Shown in pieces: positions 1 to 6,350 of a stretch of DNA of 14,487 nt (within the stretch, counting starts at the first letter, position 1; each line of letters begins with the position of its first letter). The stretch spans positions 1 to 14,487 of the forward strand of contig JBAYUQ010000037.1 in the NCBI GenBank assembly GCA_041675005.1, written 5' to 3'. Origin of the DNA: PGYR01 sp041675005. GTDB taxonomy: Bacteria > Bacteroidota > Ignavibacteria > Kapaibacteriales > UBA2268. The position numbers and the translations under genes are program-made. A model generated the notes under the pieces. It searched no databases and was not told the origin of the DNA. It was given only the letters and a program-made list of their open reading frames with translations.

Positions 1-943
1 CGTACCAATCTAAATTGTCTGTTACTAAGTTTAGTACTGCAATTCGGAATGTTGATGTATTAAATAGAATAGTTTCATTCTCTAAAAATATTATTTTGCC
101 ACTTGCATAAACAGCATCAGGTAATAACAACTCTCTTGATTTATTATTAATATTAAACTTAAATGTTGCCTGACCTCGATCTTTTGGTGATACTTTTTTA
201 GTAAAATACCCCGAAATATAAATAGCATTATTATCAATTCTCGAAAAATAAATATCTTCTGACCTGCACCAATCATCACTATTCACATCAAATAATGGCT
301 CGTTTATAATTAACTCCATAGTCTCCAAATTCCATACTTTTAAGTATGCTTTGTTGTCATTTAGAGTTGCTAAGTATTTACCGTCATGTGATACTTCTAT
401 TGCAGTATATTCATCTTCTCCATAAGGTGTTAGGTCTTTGACTAATTGCATGGTCTCGTAGTTATATACTTGTACTTTACATCTAGGTATATTAGAACCA
501 CTCGTTTTTTCCCATCCTTTTAATGTTACATAGGCGTAGGGTCTTATGGGGTCTAATATAATGTCCGAAAAACCTTTTGCAATAGAATCCAGTCCAAATG
601 CAAAGTATTTTATTCTCTCAAATGACTGTATATCTATTAATTGCATCAGTCCACTAATAGCCATAACTACTCTAGTACTTTCAGGGGTGAACTCAAAATA
701 CCCATTCATAAATAGATTACTCATATCAGTATGAGACCTAACTAACTCTCCCTTTTCTGAATCCCTAATTTGAATTTCACCTAAACCAGTTGTCAGCATA
801 AATTGATTACCACCTGGCATAAACTCAATGTCTTGAATATCTCCATTCACCGTTGTATTCCACACAGGAATTATCTCAGCACCAATAAGTGAGCTTGCTC
901 CTAATAATGTTGTTACTATGAGCCATAAATACACGTATTTCAT
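1..943 (-). CDS. Secreted beta-propeller (WD40-like) protein, 3' part missing
   Basis: The minus strand is open from an ATG at 943 to the window edge, giving 314 codons without a stop, so the C-terminus is missing. The start is supported by AGGA about 7 nt upstream. Residues 1-22 look like a Sec signal peptide (MKYVYLWLIV core, likely cleavage after LIGA), so the product should be exported. The mature part shows about four repeats of roughly 40-60 residues, each with a buried strand, a turn and an ending such as LKVWNLETMELI or IQIRDSEKGELV. The clearest, around residues 182-215, contains SHDGKYLAT before KVWNLETM, typical of WD40/YVTN-type blades. Such proteins are usually binding scaffolds, and no catalytic motif is visible. 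No specific function can be named. A C-terminal sorting domain (for example type IX secretion) would lie outside the window. The reading frame and leader are strong evidence of a real gene; the fold call is inference. Confidence 0.8.
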   Translation of the reverse strand, partial: MKYVYLWLIVTTLLGASSLIGAEIIPVWNTTVNGDIQDIEFMPGGNQFMLTTGLGEIQIRDSEKGELVRSHTDMSNLFMNGYFEFTPESTRVVMAISGLMQLIDIQSFERIKYFAFGLDSIAKGFSDIILDPIRPYAYVTLKGWEKTSGSNIPRCKVQVYNYETMQLVKDLTPYGEDEYTAIEVSHDGKYLATLNDNKAYLKVWNLETMELIINEPLFDVNSDDWCRSEDIYFSRIDNNAIYISGYFTKKVSPKDRGQATFKFNINNKSRELLLPDAVYASGKIIFLENETILFNTSTFRIAVLNLVTDNLDWY

Positions 944-1019
944 TGGTTTTTTCCTGCAATTAGTTAATAAAAAATTAAACAAGTGTCTAATATCCTTCGT
1001 CGGTTTTATTTTTGAAACT

Positions 1020-1110
1020 GCCACGTCCTTTCACTCCTCGCAGTGACATAGAATTGCGGTCATTGCAAGCGAAGCGTGCCTGCCAAGCCAACGGCATGGG
1101 CAATCTCTAT
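1020..1110. repeat. REP-like imperfect inverted repeat pair
   Basis: The left arm (1020-1047) begins GCCACGTCCTTTCACTCC and ends GCAGTGAC. The right arm (1059-1079) begins GTCATTGCAAGCGAAGCG. The inner ends GCAGTGAC and GTCATTGC can pair with one G-T pair across an 11-nt loop, and the outer parts share CACG on the opposite strand, followed by GGCAATCTC at about 1099-1107. The layout resembles the REP/BIME-like intergenic elements common in bacterial chromosomes. A second left arm lies at 1583-1610. Confidence 0.55.
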
Positions 1111-1331
1111 TATTATTTATAATTAATCTTTTTCTATTTCTGCCATCATCATAACTATAAGACACATGAACAGCAAAAACGTCTCAAGAAAAGTGAAAGT
1201 TTTTTTTACGTTGGTTCGGTTCATATAGCTAAACATAATAAAATGAGTGGAATAATGCATATAAGTATTAGAGCTAGAGGTGACTTTCCTCCACTGGCGG
1301 CACAGGATGTGGTGCATAATTCGGTGTATTG

Positions 1332-1351
1332 CCGTTGGCTTTAGCCAACGG
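1332..1351. repeat. Perfect 9-bp hairpin
   Basis: CCGTTGGCT (1332-1340) and AGCCAACGG (1343-1351) are perfect inverted repeats separated by TT, so about eight pairs with a four-base loop could form. Part of the arm (TGCCGTTGGC, 1330-1339) is also the exact reverse complement of 1087-1096 inside the REP-like element. There is no T-run, so it is unlikely to be a terminator. Confidence 0.5.
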
Positions 1352-1422
1352 ATAATAGCTTTAACATAGCCCCAAATTGGAGGTTAGTCCCATAAATATT
1401 GAACTGCTTCGTAGTTCACTAG

Positions 1423-1500
1423 GACTCTTTACTTCGACGGGACTCAGCACAGGCGCTAACTACGTTAGCTCAGAGTAACGTGATTATAGAGGGTTTGGAG
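1423..1500. repeat. Mosaic repeat module, copy A
   Basis: Positions 1423-1453 (GACTCTTT...CTCAGCACAGG) match 4956-4986 at 23 of 31 positions without gaps. GCTAACTACG at 1455-1464 recurs at 4779-4788. The end at 1470-1500 (TCAGAGTAACGTGATTATAG, then AGGGTTTGG) recurs at 4816-4845 and 4995-5024. Copies B and C lie in the other large intergenic region and a partial inverted copy follows flgL. No reading frame explains the conservation, so this is a dispersed non-coding repeat. Confidence 0.6.
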
Positions 1501-1507
1501 TATTTCA

Positions 1508-1526
1508 AGACGTAAGCATTACGTCT
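1508..1526. repeat. Perfect 8-bp hairpin in repeat module
   Basis: AGACGTAA and TTACGTCT are perfect inverted arms around GCA. The right arm starts the 16-nt string TACGTCTCTACAATCC (1520-1535), which is repeated exactly at 4850-4865 without the left arm. So the hairpin half is shared between copies and the stem is complete only here. Confidence 0.5.
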
Positions 1527-1527
1527 C

Positions 1528-1573
1528 TACAATCCGTGTCATCCTTAAATCTATTTAATCCGTGATTCAGATA
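1528..1573. repeat. 46-nt dispersed repeat, copy 1
   Basis: This segment matches the reverse complement of 4700-4744 at about 40 of 46 positions with one gap. The last 20 nt, TTTAATCCGTGATTCAGATA (1554-1573), are identical. It contains two internal occurrences of AATCCGTG. It follows repeat module A directly. Confidence 0.6.
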
Positions 1574-1582
1574 AAAGAGCCA

Positions 1583-1610
1583 GCCACGTCCTTTCAGTCC
1601 TAACAGTGAC
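1583..1610. repeat. REP-like element, second left arm
   Basis: These 28 nt match 1020-1047 at 25 of 28 positions in the same orientation (shared start GCCACGTCCTTTCA, shared end CAGTGAC). No matching right arm is seen here. The element lies just downstream of the stop codon of the DUF3817-type gene. Confidence 0.55.
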
Positions 1611-1637
1611 TAGTTTTTATATCTAAGTGGAAACTAG

Positions 1638-1964
1638 CTATTCTGCCTTTTCCAATGGTTTCAGTATCTTAGAATCGGAGACAAAAGTACCAAACGGTAA
1701 TAGTGATGATATTAGCAAGAATAGTGCCTTCATAATGCTTAGATTATATTGATTATAAACGAGATAAGTCCAGAATACATATCCAACGAACAGTACACCA
1801 TGCAATAAACCTACGATATAATTTGGCTCTTTCATATCCATCATATACTTTAGTGGCATTGTTATTCCAAATAAAGTTAGATAGCTGATACCTTCTATTA
1901 TTCCGACTATTCTCAATATCTTGAGGTTCTTTTCTTTATTGCTCTTCGTTGTAATATTCAACAT
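1638..1964 (-). CDS. Small DUF3817-type integral membrane protein
   Basis: A 108-residue protein, about the length of single-domain DUF3817 proteins. After a charged N-terminus (KSNKEKNLK) come three hydrophobic segments at roughly residues 15-37, 47-67 and 75-95. Motifs typical of the family are LRIVGIIEGISYL, MPLKYM near the end of helix 1, and IVGLLHGVLFVGYV in helix 2 with its conserved glycine-histidine. The ATG at 1964 is supported by GGAGA just upstream (1972-1968) inside the preceding gene. The two genes overlap by 29 nt in different frames, suggesting translational coupling. The biochemical role of the family is not known; it is a membrane protein whose partner may be the GT-C-like protein upstream, but that is inference from position only. 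Confidence 0.85.
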   Translation of the reverse strand: MLNITTKSNKEKNLKILRIVGIIEGISYLTLFGITMPLKYMMDMKEPNYIVGLLHGVLFVGYVFWTYLVYNQYNLSIMKALFLLISSLLPFGTFVSDSKILKPLEKAE

Positions 1965-3492
1965 TTATCTCCGATGGTATATTTATACTGAATTGTGCCA
2001 CTTGTTCTTTTAAGGTCGCTACAGATTCATTAATTGCGTAAAAATAGACAGTTGCAAAATTAGAAACCTGTCTGTTTTGTATAGTCCAAGATGCAACCTT
2101 TTTCCATTCGCTTGGGACGTAATCAAAGCCATTTTCATTATAAATAATAGCAATTTTAGAGTTTCTGTCATAAGCCAATCTAGCTACTAAGTCTTGGTCA
2201 ATAAATCCATTTTTAAGCTTGTAGTCAACTATATCATAGTTCGCCAACCCCCATACATCTATATATTTAGCATTGGTGTAATATGAAGTGGTACCAATAT
2301 CATTGAGTACTATTTCGTTGTTATTGTAATACTCTTTGATAAATTGAGACATCTGATATTGTTGATTATATATATTCTGCATACCGTATCTATAATCGAA
2401 TGTGTTTGGGAAAGTCCTTAATGCAAAGAATATAGCGATAATTAGAAACGGAACGAACTTTGTTTTTCTATTCATACTCAAATTATTATACAAACAAGTG
2501 AATGAGACTAGTGCCAATGCAATCAGATATGCTTCATATCGTGCTAACCATCCTATCTTAGCGAATGATCCATGGAGTATAAAAACTAATAATGCAATGA
2601 AGGAAAACCAATAGGCAAAATCGAATTTTTTATCTTTAAACTTCCAAATAACAGCACTAATAACTAACAAAAGAGAGGCACCATAATCAGGAAACTCAAT
2701 CATATTCTTTGCCCAACGAACTAGGTATTTTGCATAGTAAATCCAATCAGTATCTCCACTACGAACCCCTTTGATTAGTACGCTATTAGGTAGAAAGCTC
2801 TCACCATTCGTAACAGAGATGTAACCAAATATTACTATGGGTAATAGAGTGATAATTCCGAAGATAATAGCATTCTTAAACTGCTTTCTATATAGCAAAA
2901 GTAAACCGACTACGAATGCAAAAAATAGAGTTTCGTACCTAGCCATAGTAGCTAACGATGTAACAATAGATAGGGAGATTACAAGTTTAGTATTATTCTT
3001 CTCATTTGCGAAATACTTCGCCGCACGAGTAATAGCCAATAGTATCAGCCATATATGTAGCGTATGCTCCATAGATAGAAAAGCAATATGATAAAGCGGA
3101 ACTATTAGTACAAATGCAAATACCAATACTATGTATCTATCTGCACTGAAATTCATTGCTCTAATGGCTTTCTCGAAAGCAAAAAGACAACCAATACTAG
3201 AGACAATATTAATAATAAATAAAGTAGAAATGCCTCCGAGATCTAAGTAGAAGAAAACTGAAATAATTAAGGTATAGAGCAAAGATGAGCTAGACGAGTT
3301 AAAGACATCTGCCATTGGTCCCCAATTACCGTGCAAAGCAAGATTTTTACCCATAGCAAGATGAATATATGGATCATCCATAGGGAAAGCGAAGTTGAGT
3401 CCAGCTAATAAATATCCACCATAAAACTCCATCAAATAGAGGATTATGAAGATTAGAACTATGAATAGTGTATTTTTTCTATAAGTACTCAA
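1936..3492 (-). CDS. GT-C-type multi-pass membrane glycosyltransferase-like protein
   Basis: A 518-residue protein with about ten hydrophobic segments in residues 8-360, then a soluble C-terminal part. After the first membrane helix it carries FPMDDPYIHLAMGKNLALHG (Asp39-Asp40), the acidic pair expected in the first outer loop of GT-C enzymes that use lipid-linked sugars, followed by an SSSSSLLYTLIIS stretch as helix 2 begins. The C-terminal part has NDIGTTSYYT and DVWGLANYDIV, seen in a widespread family of uncharacterised GT-C-like proteins. The likely role is transfer of a sugar from a polyprenyl-phosphate donor at the outer face of the inner membrane; the substrate cannot be told. The start is TTG at 3492: an in-frame stop lies 30 nt upstream and the next ATG (residue 21) would cut the first helix. 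A promoter-like motif 37 nt upstream fits this start. Confidence 0.75.
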   Translation of the reverse strand: MSTYRKNTLFIVLIFIILYLMEFYGGYLLAGLNFAFPMDDPYIHLAMGKNLALHGNWGPMADVFNSSSSSLLYTLIISVFFYLDLGGISTLFIINIVSSIGCLFAFEKAIRAMNFSADRYIVLVFAFVLIVPLYHIAFLSMEHTLHIWLILLAITRAAKYFANEKNNTKLVISLSIVTSLATMARYETLFFAFVVGLLLLYRKQFKNAIIFGIITLLPIVIFGYISVTNGESFLPNSVLIKGVRSGDTDWIYYAKYLVRWAKNMIEFPDYGASLLLVISAVIWKFKDKKFDFAYWFSFIALLVFILHGSFAKIGWLARYEAYLIALALVSFTCLYNNLSMNRKTKFVPFLIIAIFFALRTFPNTFDYRYGMQNIYNQQYQMSQFIKEYYNNNEIVLNDIGTTSYYTNAKYIDVWGLANYDIVDYKLKNGFIDQDLVARLAYDRNSKIAIIYNENGFDYVPSEWKKVASWTIQNRQVSNFATVYFYAINESVATLKEQVAQFSINIPSEINVEYYNEEQ

Positions 3493-3528
3493 TTGAAACT
3501 TTTTATTTATTATGATTTGTTAATAATA

Positions 3529-3559
3529 CAAAGATATTATTTTATTGATTTCTAGCGAA
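3529..3559 (-). promoter_or_regulatory. Bacteroidota-type promoter candidate for the GT-C-like gene
   Basis: On the minus strand TTCG (3559-3556) is followed by 19 nt and then TATCTTTG (3536-3529). The Bacteroidota consensus is TTTG, 19-21 nt, TAnnTTTG, so the -7 box is exact and the -33 box has one mismatch. Transcription would begin near 3522, about 30 nt before the TTG start at 3492. No other promoter was evident in this gap. Confidence 0.45.
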
Positions 3560-3594
3560 TTATATATAAAAAAGAATTAAACTAATAATTATAC

Positions 3595-3625
3595 TTTGAA
3601 AATAATCTAAAACTACCTAACTTCG
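3595..3625 (+). promoter_or_regulatory. Bacteroidota-type promoter candidate for nuoAB
   Basis: TTTG (3595-3598), exactly 19 nt, then TAACTTCG (3618-3625), one mismatch from TAnnTTTG. Transcription would start near 3632, giving a leader of about 30 nt before the nuoA ATG. It is divergent from the minus-strand candidate at 3529-3559, and both have the same 19-nt spacing. Confidence 0.5.
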
Positions 3626-3627
3626 TA

Positions 3628-3639
3628 GATAATATTATC
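3628..3639. repeat. 12-nt perfect palindrome at the expected nuoAB start site
   Basis: GATAATATTATC is its own reverse complement and covers the predicted transcription start of nuoAB. It is flanked by CGTAG (3624-3628) and CTACG (3647-3651), another small inverted pair. It may be an operator, but in AT-rich DNA a short palindrome can arise by chance. Confidence 0.3.
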
Positions 3640-3661
3640 CACATTACTACGTAAATAAAAC

Positions 3662-4033
3662 ATGCCGACACAAAGCATATTAATGGAATATTTGCCGCTG
3701 ATACTAATGTTAGTGGTTGGAGGGATTATAGGGTTACAATTCACCCTGTTTTCCGAGTGGCTAGGTGCCAAAAGATTTACAAAAGAGAAACAAACAACTT
3801 ACGAAAGTGGGATGATACCTTACGGTAGTGCATCCGACAGATTTTCAATTAAGTTTTACCTAACAGCCGTTAGTTTTATTGTATTCGACATCGAAGTTGT
3901 ATTTATCTACCCGTGGGCAGTGCAACTACGTGAACTAGGTATGCAAGGATTTATTGCAATGACTATATTCATAGTAGTGTTACTAATCGGCTTATTTTAT
4001 GAGATTAAAAAAGGTGGTCTGAAATGGGACTAA
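3662..4033 (+). CDS. nuoA: NADH-quinone oxidoreductase subunit A
   Basis: A 123-residue complex I membrane subunit. Three membrane helices are visible at about residues 9-31, 65-86 and 96-113. The family signature is present: YESGMIPYGSASDRFSIKFY (residues 47-66), then FDIEVVFIYPWAV (75-87) with the conserved acidic residues Asp76 and Glu78 in helix 2. NuoA sits at the junction of the peripheral and membrane arms, near the quinone entrance. The ATG at 3662 has no clear Shine-Dalgarno sequence. A second in-frame ATG at 3683 would also keep the first helix, so the start is not certain. The stop overlaps nuoB by 10 nt, which implies translational coupling. Confidence 0.95.
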   Translation: MPTQSILMEYLPLILMLVVGGIIGLQFTLFSEWLGAKRFTKEKQTTYESGMIPYGSASDRFSIKFYLTAVSFIVFDIEVVFIYPWAVQLRELGMQGFIAMTIFIVVLLIGLFYEIKKGGLKWD

Positions 4034-4632
4034 GTTTTTCGAGAGATGCTGAAGAAAACGGCTTCCTAACGACAAGTGTAGAAGAGCTAATCAAATGGGG
4101 ACAGAAAAACGCACTATGGCCTATGCCATTGGGTATTTCTTGCTGTGCTATCGAGATGATGGCAATGGGTGCTCCTAGGTTTGACGTAGCTCGATTTGGT
4201 ATGGAAGTAATGCGTATGACTCCTAGACAGGCAGACGTACTATTAGTAGCGGGTACTGTTACTAAGAAAATGTCTTGGGTAGTGAGACGTATATACGACC
4301 AAATGCCTGACCCTAAGTGGGTAATAGCAATGGGTGTATGTGCATCGTCTGGCGGTATGTTCAGAAGCTATTCGGTATGCCAAGGAATAGATAAATTCCT
4401 ACCTGTTGATGCTTATGTATCAGGTTGTCCTCCGAGACCTGAATCTGTAATAAGAGCACTTATGTCTATCCAAGATAGAATAGATCAGAAATACAGACCA
4501 GCTATAGCTAATTTGGGTAAGTCAATCAGTGATGTTCCTAGACAAGATTTTTTCGATTCGAAATTCGCAGGAGTTAAGGGACTTTACTCACTAGATGAGA
4601 ATCAACCTCCTCGTGAACAAACACAAAAATAG
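4024..4632 (+). CDS. nuoB: NADH-quinone oxidoreductase subunit B (N2 iron-sulfur cluster)
   Basis: A 202-residue complex I subunit that binds the terminal cluster N2 and passes electrons to quinone. The ligands are visible as the tandem Cys40-Cys41 (GISCCAIEMM), Cys106 (MGVCASSGGMF) and Cys135 (VSGCPPRPE). The spacings of 65 and 29 residues agree with the well-studied enzyme. Other family blocks are WPMPLG before the tandem cysteines, GAPRFDVARFGMEVMRMTPR and DQMPDPKWVIAMG. The C-terminal 40 residues are variable. A terminator follows at 4660-4685, so nuoC and the rest of nuo do not follow in the usual order. Nothing is missing from the active core. Confidence 0.97.
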   Translation: MGLSFSRDAEENGFLTTSVEELIKWGQKNALWPMPLGISCCAIEMMAMGAPRFDVARFGMEVMRMTPRQADVLLVAGTVTKKMSWVVRRIYDQMPDPKWVIAMGVCASSGGMFRSYSVCQGIDKFLPVDAYVSGCPPRPESVIRALMSIQDRIDQKYRPAIANLGKSISDVPRQDFFDSKFAGVKGLYSLDENQPPREQTQK

Positions 4633-4659
4633 ACAATAATACAAGATTTATACTATGTA

Positions 4660-4685
4660 AGCCCGCTTTTTCAAGTGGGTTTTTT
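4660..4685 (+). terminator. Rho-independent terminator after nuoAB
   Basis: AGCCCGC (4660-4666) can pair with GTGGGTT (4675-4681) in seven pairs, two of them G-T, around an 8-nt loop. Six T residues follow in the run 4680-4685. It lies 27 nt after the nuoB stop. It marks the end of a two-gene nuoAB transcript. Confidence 0.7.
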
Positions 4686-4699
4686 ATTGTTTAGTGGGC

Positions 4700-4744
4700 T
4701 ATCTGAATCACGGATTAAACGGTTTTATGGATTCACGGATTGTA
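4700..4744. repeat. 46-nt dispersed repeat, copy 2 (inverted)
   Basis: This is the reverse complement of 1528-1573 with about 40 of 46 positions shared and one gap; 20 nt (4700-4719) are identical. It contains CACGGATT twice. It starts 15 nt after the T-run of the nuoAB terminator. Confidence 0.6.
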
Positions 4745-4770
4745 TCCTATATACCCTTATCTTAGTGACG

Positions 4771-4865
4771 AGGAGTTGGCTAACTACGAATACTCTTCAC
4801 TCCACTCCGATCCATTCAGAGTGACGAGTTTACAAGGGGTTTGGGGCAGTACGTCTCTACAATCC
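4771..4865. repeat. Mosaic repeat module, copy B
   Basis: GCTAACTACG (4779-4788) and the block from TCAGAGTGACGAGTTTACAA (4816) through GGGGTTTGGG (to 4845) match copy A at 1455-1500. It is followed by TACGTCTCTACAATCC (4850-4865), an exact 16-nt match to 1520-1535. The two modules occur in the same order and a similar distance apart in both places, so they behave as one composite element. Confidence 0.55.
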
Positions 4866-4955
4866 TAGCTGTGATATTGATAGTCAAATCACCGTGTCTA
4901 TCTTATTCATCCTGCAATCGTGTTCAGAATAATACAATTATGCCTTCCTCATCTA

Positions 4956-5024
4956 GACTCTTTGCATCGGAGCTGCTCAGCAAAGGTAATTCGTTCTGAG
5001 TGACATGATTACAAGGGGTTTGAG
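4956..5024. repeat. Mosaic repeat module, copy C
   Basis: Positions 4956-4986 match 1423-1453 at 23 of 31 positions. The block at 4995-5024 (TCTGAGTGACATGATTACAA, then GGGGTTTGAG) matches the ends of copies A and B. It lacks the ACGTCTCTAC module that follows the other two. Confidence 0.55.
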
Positions 5025-5102
5025 AATTATGTAAGACTAATAATTTCATCCACTGCATCACCTTTTCTGCTTAGATAATATTTATTCCGTAAATTACCGG
5101 AT

Positions 5103-6311
5103 ATGAAATTCACCCAAATCAAATACTTTATAGACAAATTCCACGATACAAGAGGCAGTGGAAAGATAATCAAGTTCACTACTAGGGCTGCTTTTTTCTC
5201 TGTTTTTATAGGAAGTTTTGCCCTGATTATGTCGCTATCAATACTCGATGGATTCGAGGATATGCTTACGGAGACGACTGCCAAATTTACTTCAGATGTT
5301 TCCATAGTGAGTATGAATGGTGGGTATGTGAGCCGCGATAGTGTTAATTTCACAGGGTTAGAAATAGCTGGTATATCAGAAGTAATAGAAAAGCCAGTAA
5401 TCGTCAGAAAAAAGAATGATATAGATGGATTTATATTAAAAGGTATAGACTATAAAAATGACATTAATAATTTCAGCCAGAACATTGAAAGTGGAAAATT
5501 TGGATTTACTTCTGATAGTGCGAAAGAAGTTATCATTAGCAAAAAAGTAGCTAAGAAAATGGGTTATAAGCTAGATGATGATGTTGTGATATACTCGATA
5601 GATGCAGGGCAACAATCAGTTCCCAAAACAAAAATATCAAAGTTCAAAATAGTTGCTCTCTACGATACAGGATTGGGGGAATATGATAATTCTATTATTA
5701 TATCTCCACTGCAAACGGCACATAGTTTTTTTGATATTGATGAAAGTAATGCTACGAGGTTAGAAATAGCTGTTAAAGATAAGAACAATATAGCCGCAAT
5801 TACAGATGAAATAGCAGAGAACTTGCAATTCCCGTATATGGCGAAAAATGTATTCGACTATCAACGAATGGCACTAATCTGGATTCAAGTACAGAAAGAG
5901 CCAATTCCCTTAGTATTGGGTATTATAACTATCGTTGCTGTGCTCAATGTAGTAACTATGCTTCTCATCTTGATAGTTGAGAAGACCCGACAAATCGGTA
6001 TTCTGAAAGTTCTGGGAATGCCTTCTGTTGACATTATCAAAATATTCGTTTTTATTGGAGTTCGTTTAGCTTTTAAGGCCGCTGTCACAGGCGGAATTGT
6101 AGCTTTAATTCTTTCTCTACTCCAACAGCAATTTGGTTTTATTTCTCTCGATAGTAGCGTTTATTTCTTAGATACTGTACCTATCAGTATTAATCCATGG
6201 CACTATTTCATAGTGATTTTCAATGCAGTGGTAATCTCAGCGATTGTAGTGCTTATACCATCTATTGTTTCCTCCAAGATAAGACCAGTTAAAGTTTTAC
6301 GATTTTCATAA
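5103..6311 (+). CDS. LolC/LolE-like (FtsX-family) ABC transporter permease
   Basis: A 402-residue protein, the usual LolC/LolE length. Layout: one membrane helix at about 29-48 (AAFFSVFIGSFALIMS), a large periplasmic domain (about 50-265, MacB-PCD type), then three helices at about 270-290, 315-340 and 366-386. Between helices 2 and 3 is EKTRQIGILKVLGM (about 293-306), the cytoplasmic coupling segment typical of FtsX-type permeases. LolC/LolE extract outer-membrane lipoproteins from the inner membrane with the ATPase LolD; other MacB-like members move other lipophilic or peptide substrates. No ATPase gene adjoins, so it would have to pair with one encoded elsewhere. The ATG at 5103 is preceded by a weak CCGGA; an in-frame stop lies about 30 nt upstream. 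It seems monocistronic, between a repeat-filled gap and the flagellar promoter region. Confidence 0.8.
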   Translation: MKFTQIKYFIDKFHDTRGSGKIIKFTTRAAFFSVFIGSFALIMSLSILDGFEDMLTETTAKFTSDVSIVSMNGGYVSRDSVNFTGLEIAGISEVIEKPVIVRKKNDIDGFILKGIDYKNDINNFSQNIESGKFGFTSDSAKEVIISKKVAKKMGYKLDDDVVIYSIDAGQQSVPKTKISKFKIVALYDTGLGEYDNSIIISPLQTAHSFFDIDESNATRLEIAVKDKNNIAAITDEIAENLQFPYMAKNVFDYQRMALIWIQVQKEPIPLVLGIITIVAVLNVVTMLLILIVEKTRQIGILKVLGMPSVDIIKIFVFIGVRLAFKAAVTGGIVALILSLLQQQFGFISLDSSVYFLDTVPISINPWHYFIVIFNAVVISAIVVLIPSIVSSKIRPVKVLRFS

Positions 6312-6321
6312 GTGGCTAATT

Positions 6322-6350
6322 TTGACACTTATTGGCTTATATTGTACAAA
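6322..6350 (+). promoter_or_regulatory. Sigma-70-like promoter candidate upstream of the flagellar operon
   Basis: TTGACA (6322-6327), 17 nt, then TACAAA (6345-6350), which matches TATAAT at four of six positions. A 9-bp inverted repeat overlaps the -10 element. It would give a leader of about 120 nt. A sigma-54-like motif lies closer to the first gene, so this may be a second promoter or chance. Confidence 0.3.

Larger units (their letters stand above)
944..1637. other. Gene-free intergenic stretch rich in degenerate repeats
   Basis: No convincing gene is seen here. The stretch lies between the start of the propeller gene and the end of the DUF3817-type gene, both on the minus strand. It holds two copies of a REP-like element (1020-1047 and 1583-1610), two short perfect hairpins (1332-1351 and 1508-1526), and mosaic repeat modules (1423-1500 and 1520-1573) that recur at 4700-5024. 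No clear promoter for the propeller gene was found upstream of 943. A 64-codon minus-strand frame at 1123-1317 has no coding character. Confidence 0.7.
4686..5102. other. Gene-free intergenic stretch with dispersed repeats
   Basis: No gene is supported between the nuoAB terminator and the LolC-like permease. The stretch holds the inverted second copy of the 46-nt repeat (4700-4744) and two copies of the mosaic module (4771-4865 and 4956-5024). The end of the last copy supplies a TTTG at 5019-5022 at about the right distance from a weak TAATTTCA box, so it might contribute to a permease promoter, but the match is poor. Confidence 0.65.

Noticed and set aside
546..734. Plus-strand frame of 62 codons
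   Set aside because: It is antisense to the well-supported propeller gene, with no ribosome site or domain.
1123..1317. 64-codon minus-strand frame starting MHHILCRQWRK
   Set aside because: It lies in a repeat-rich gap, has odd composition (Met and Cys rich), no ribosome site and no recognisable domain. The DNA around its start looks like another dispersed repeat.
1609..1637. Inverted repeat CTAGTTT/AAACTAG after the DUF3817-type gene as a terminator
   Set aside because: The stem is AT-rich, starts at the stop codon, and no T-run follows on the minus strand.
3591..3598. TATACTTTG-like stretch as the -7 box for nuoAB
   Set aside because: Its internal spacing is off by one base; the TTTG within it serves better as the -33 box of the candidate at 3595-3625.
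1020..5024. CRISPR array
   Set aside because: The repeats are degenerate, irregularly spaced and partly inverted, and there are no cas genes.
5027..5353. 108-codon minus-strand frame over the start of the LolC-like gene
   Set aside because: It is antisense to the N-terminal region of a clear permease and extends into a repeat.
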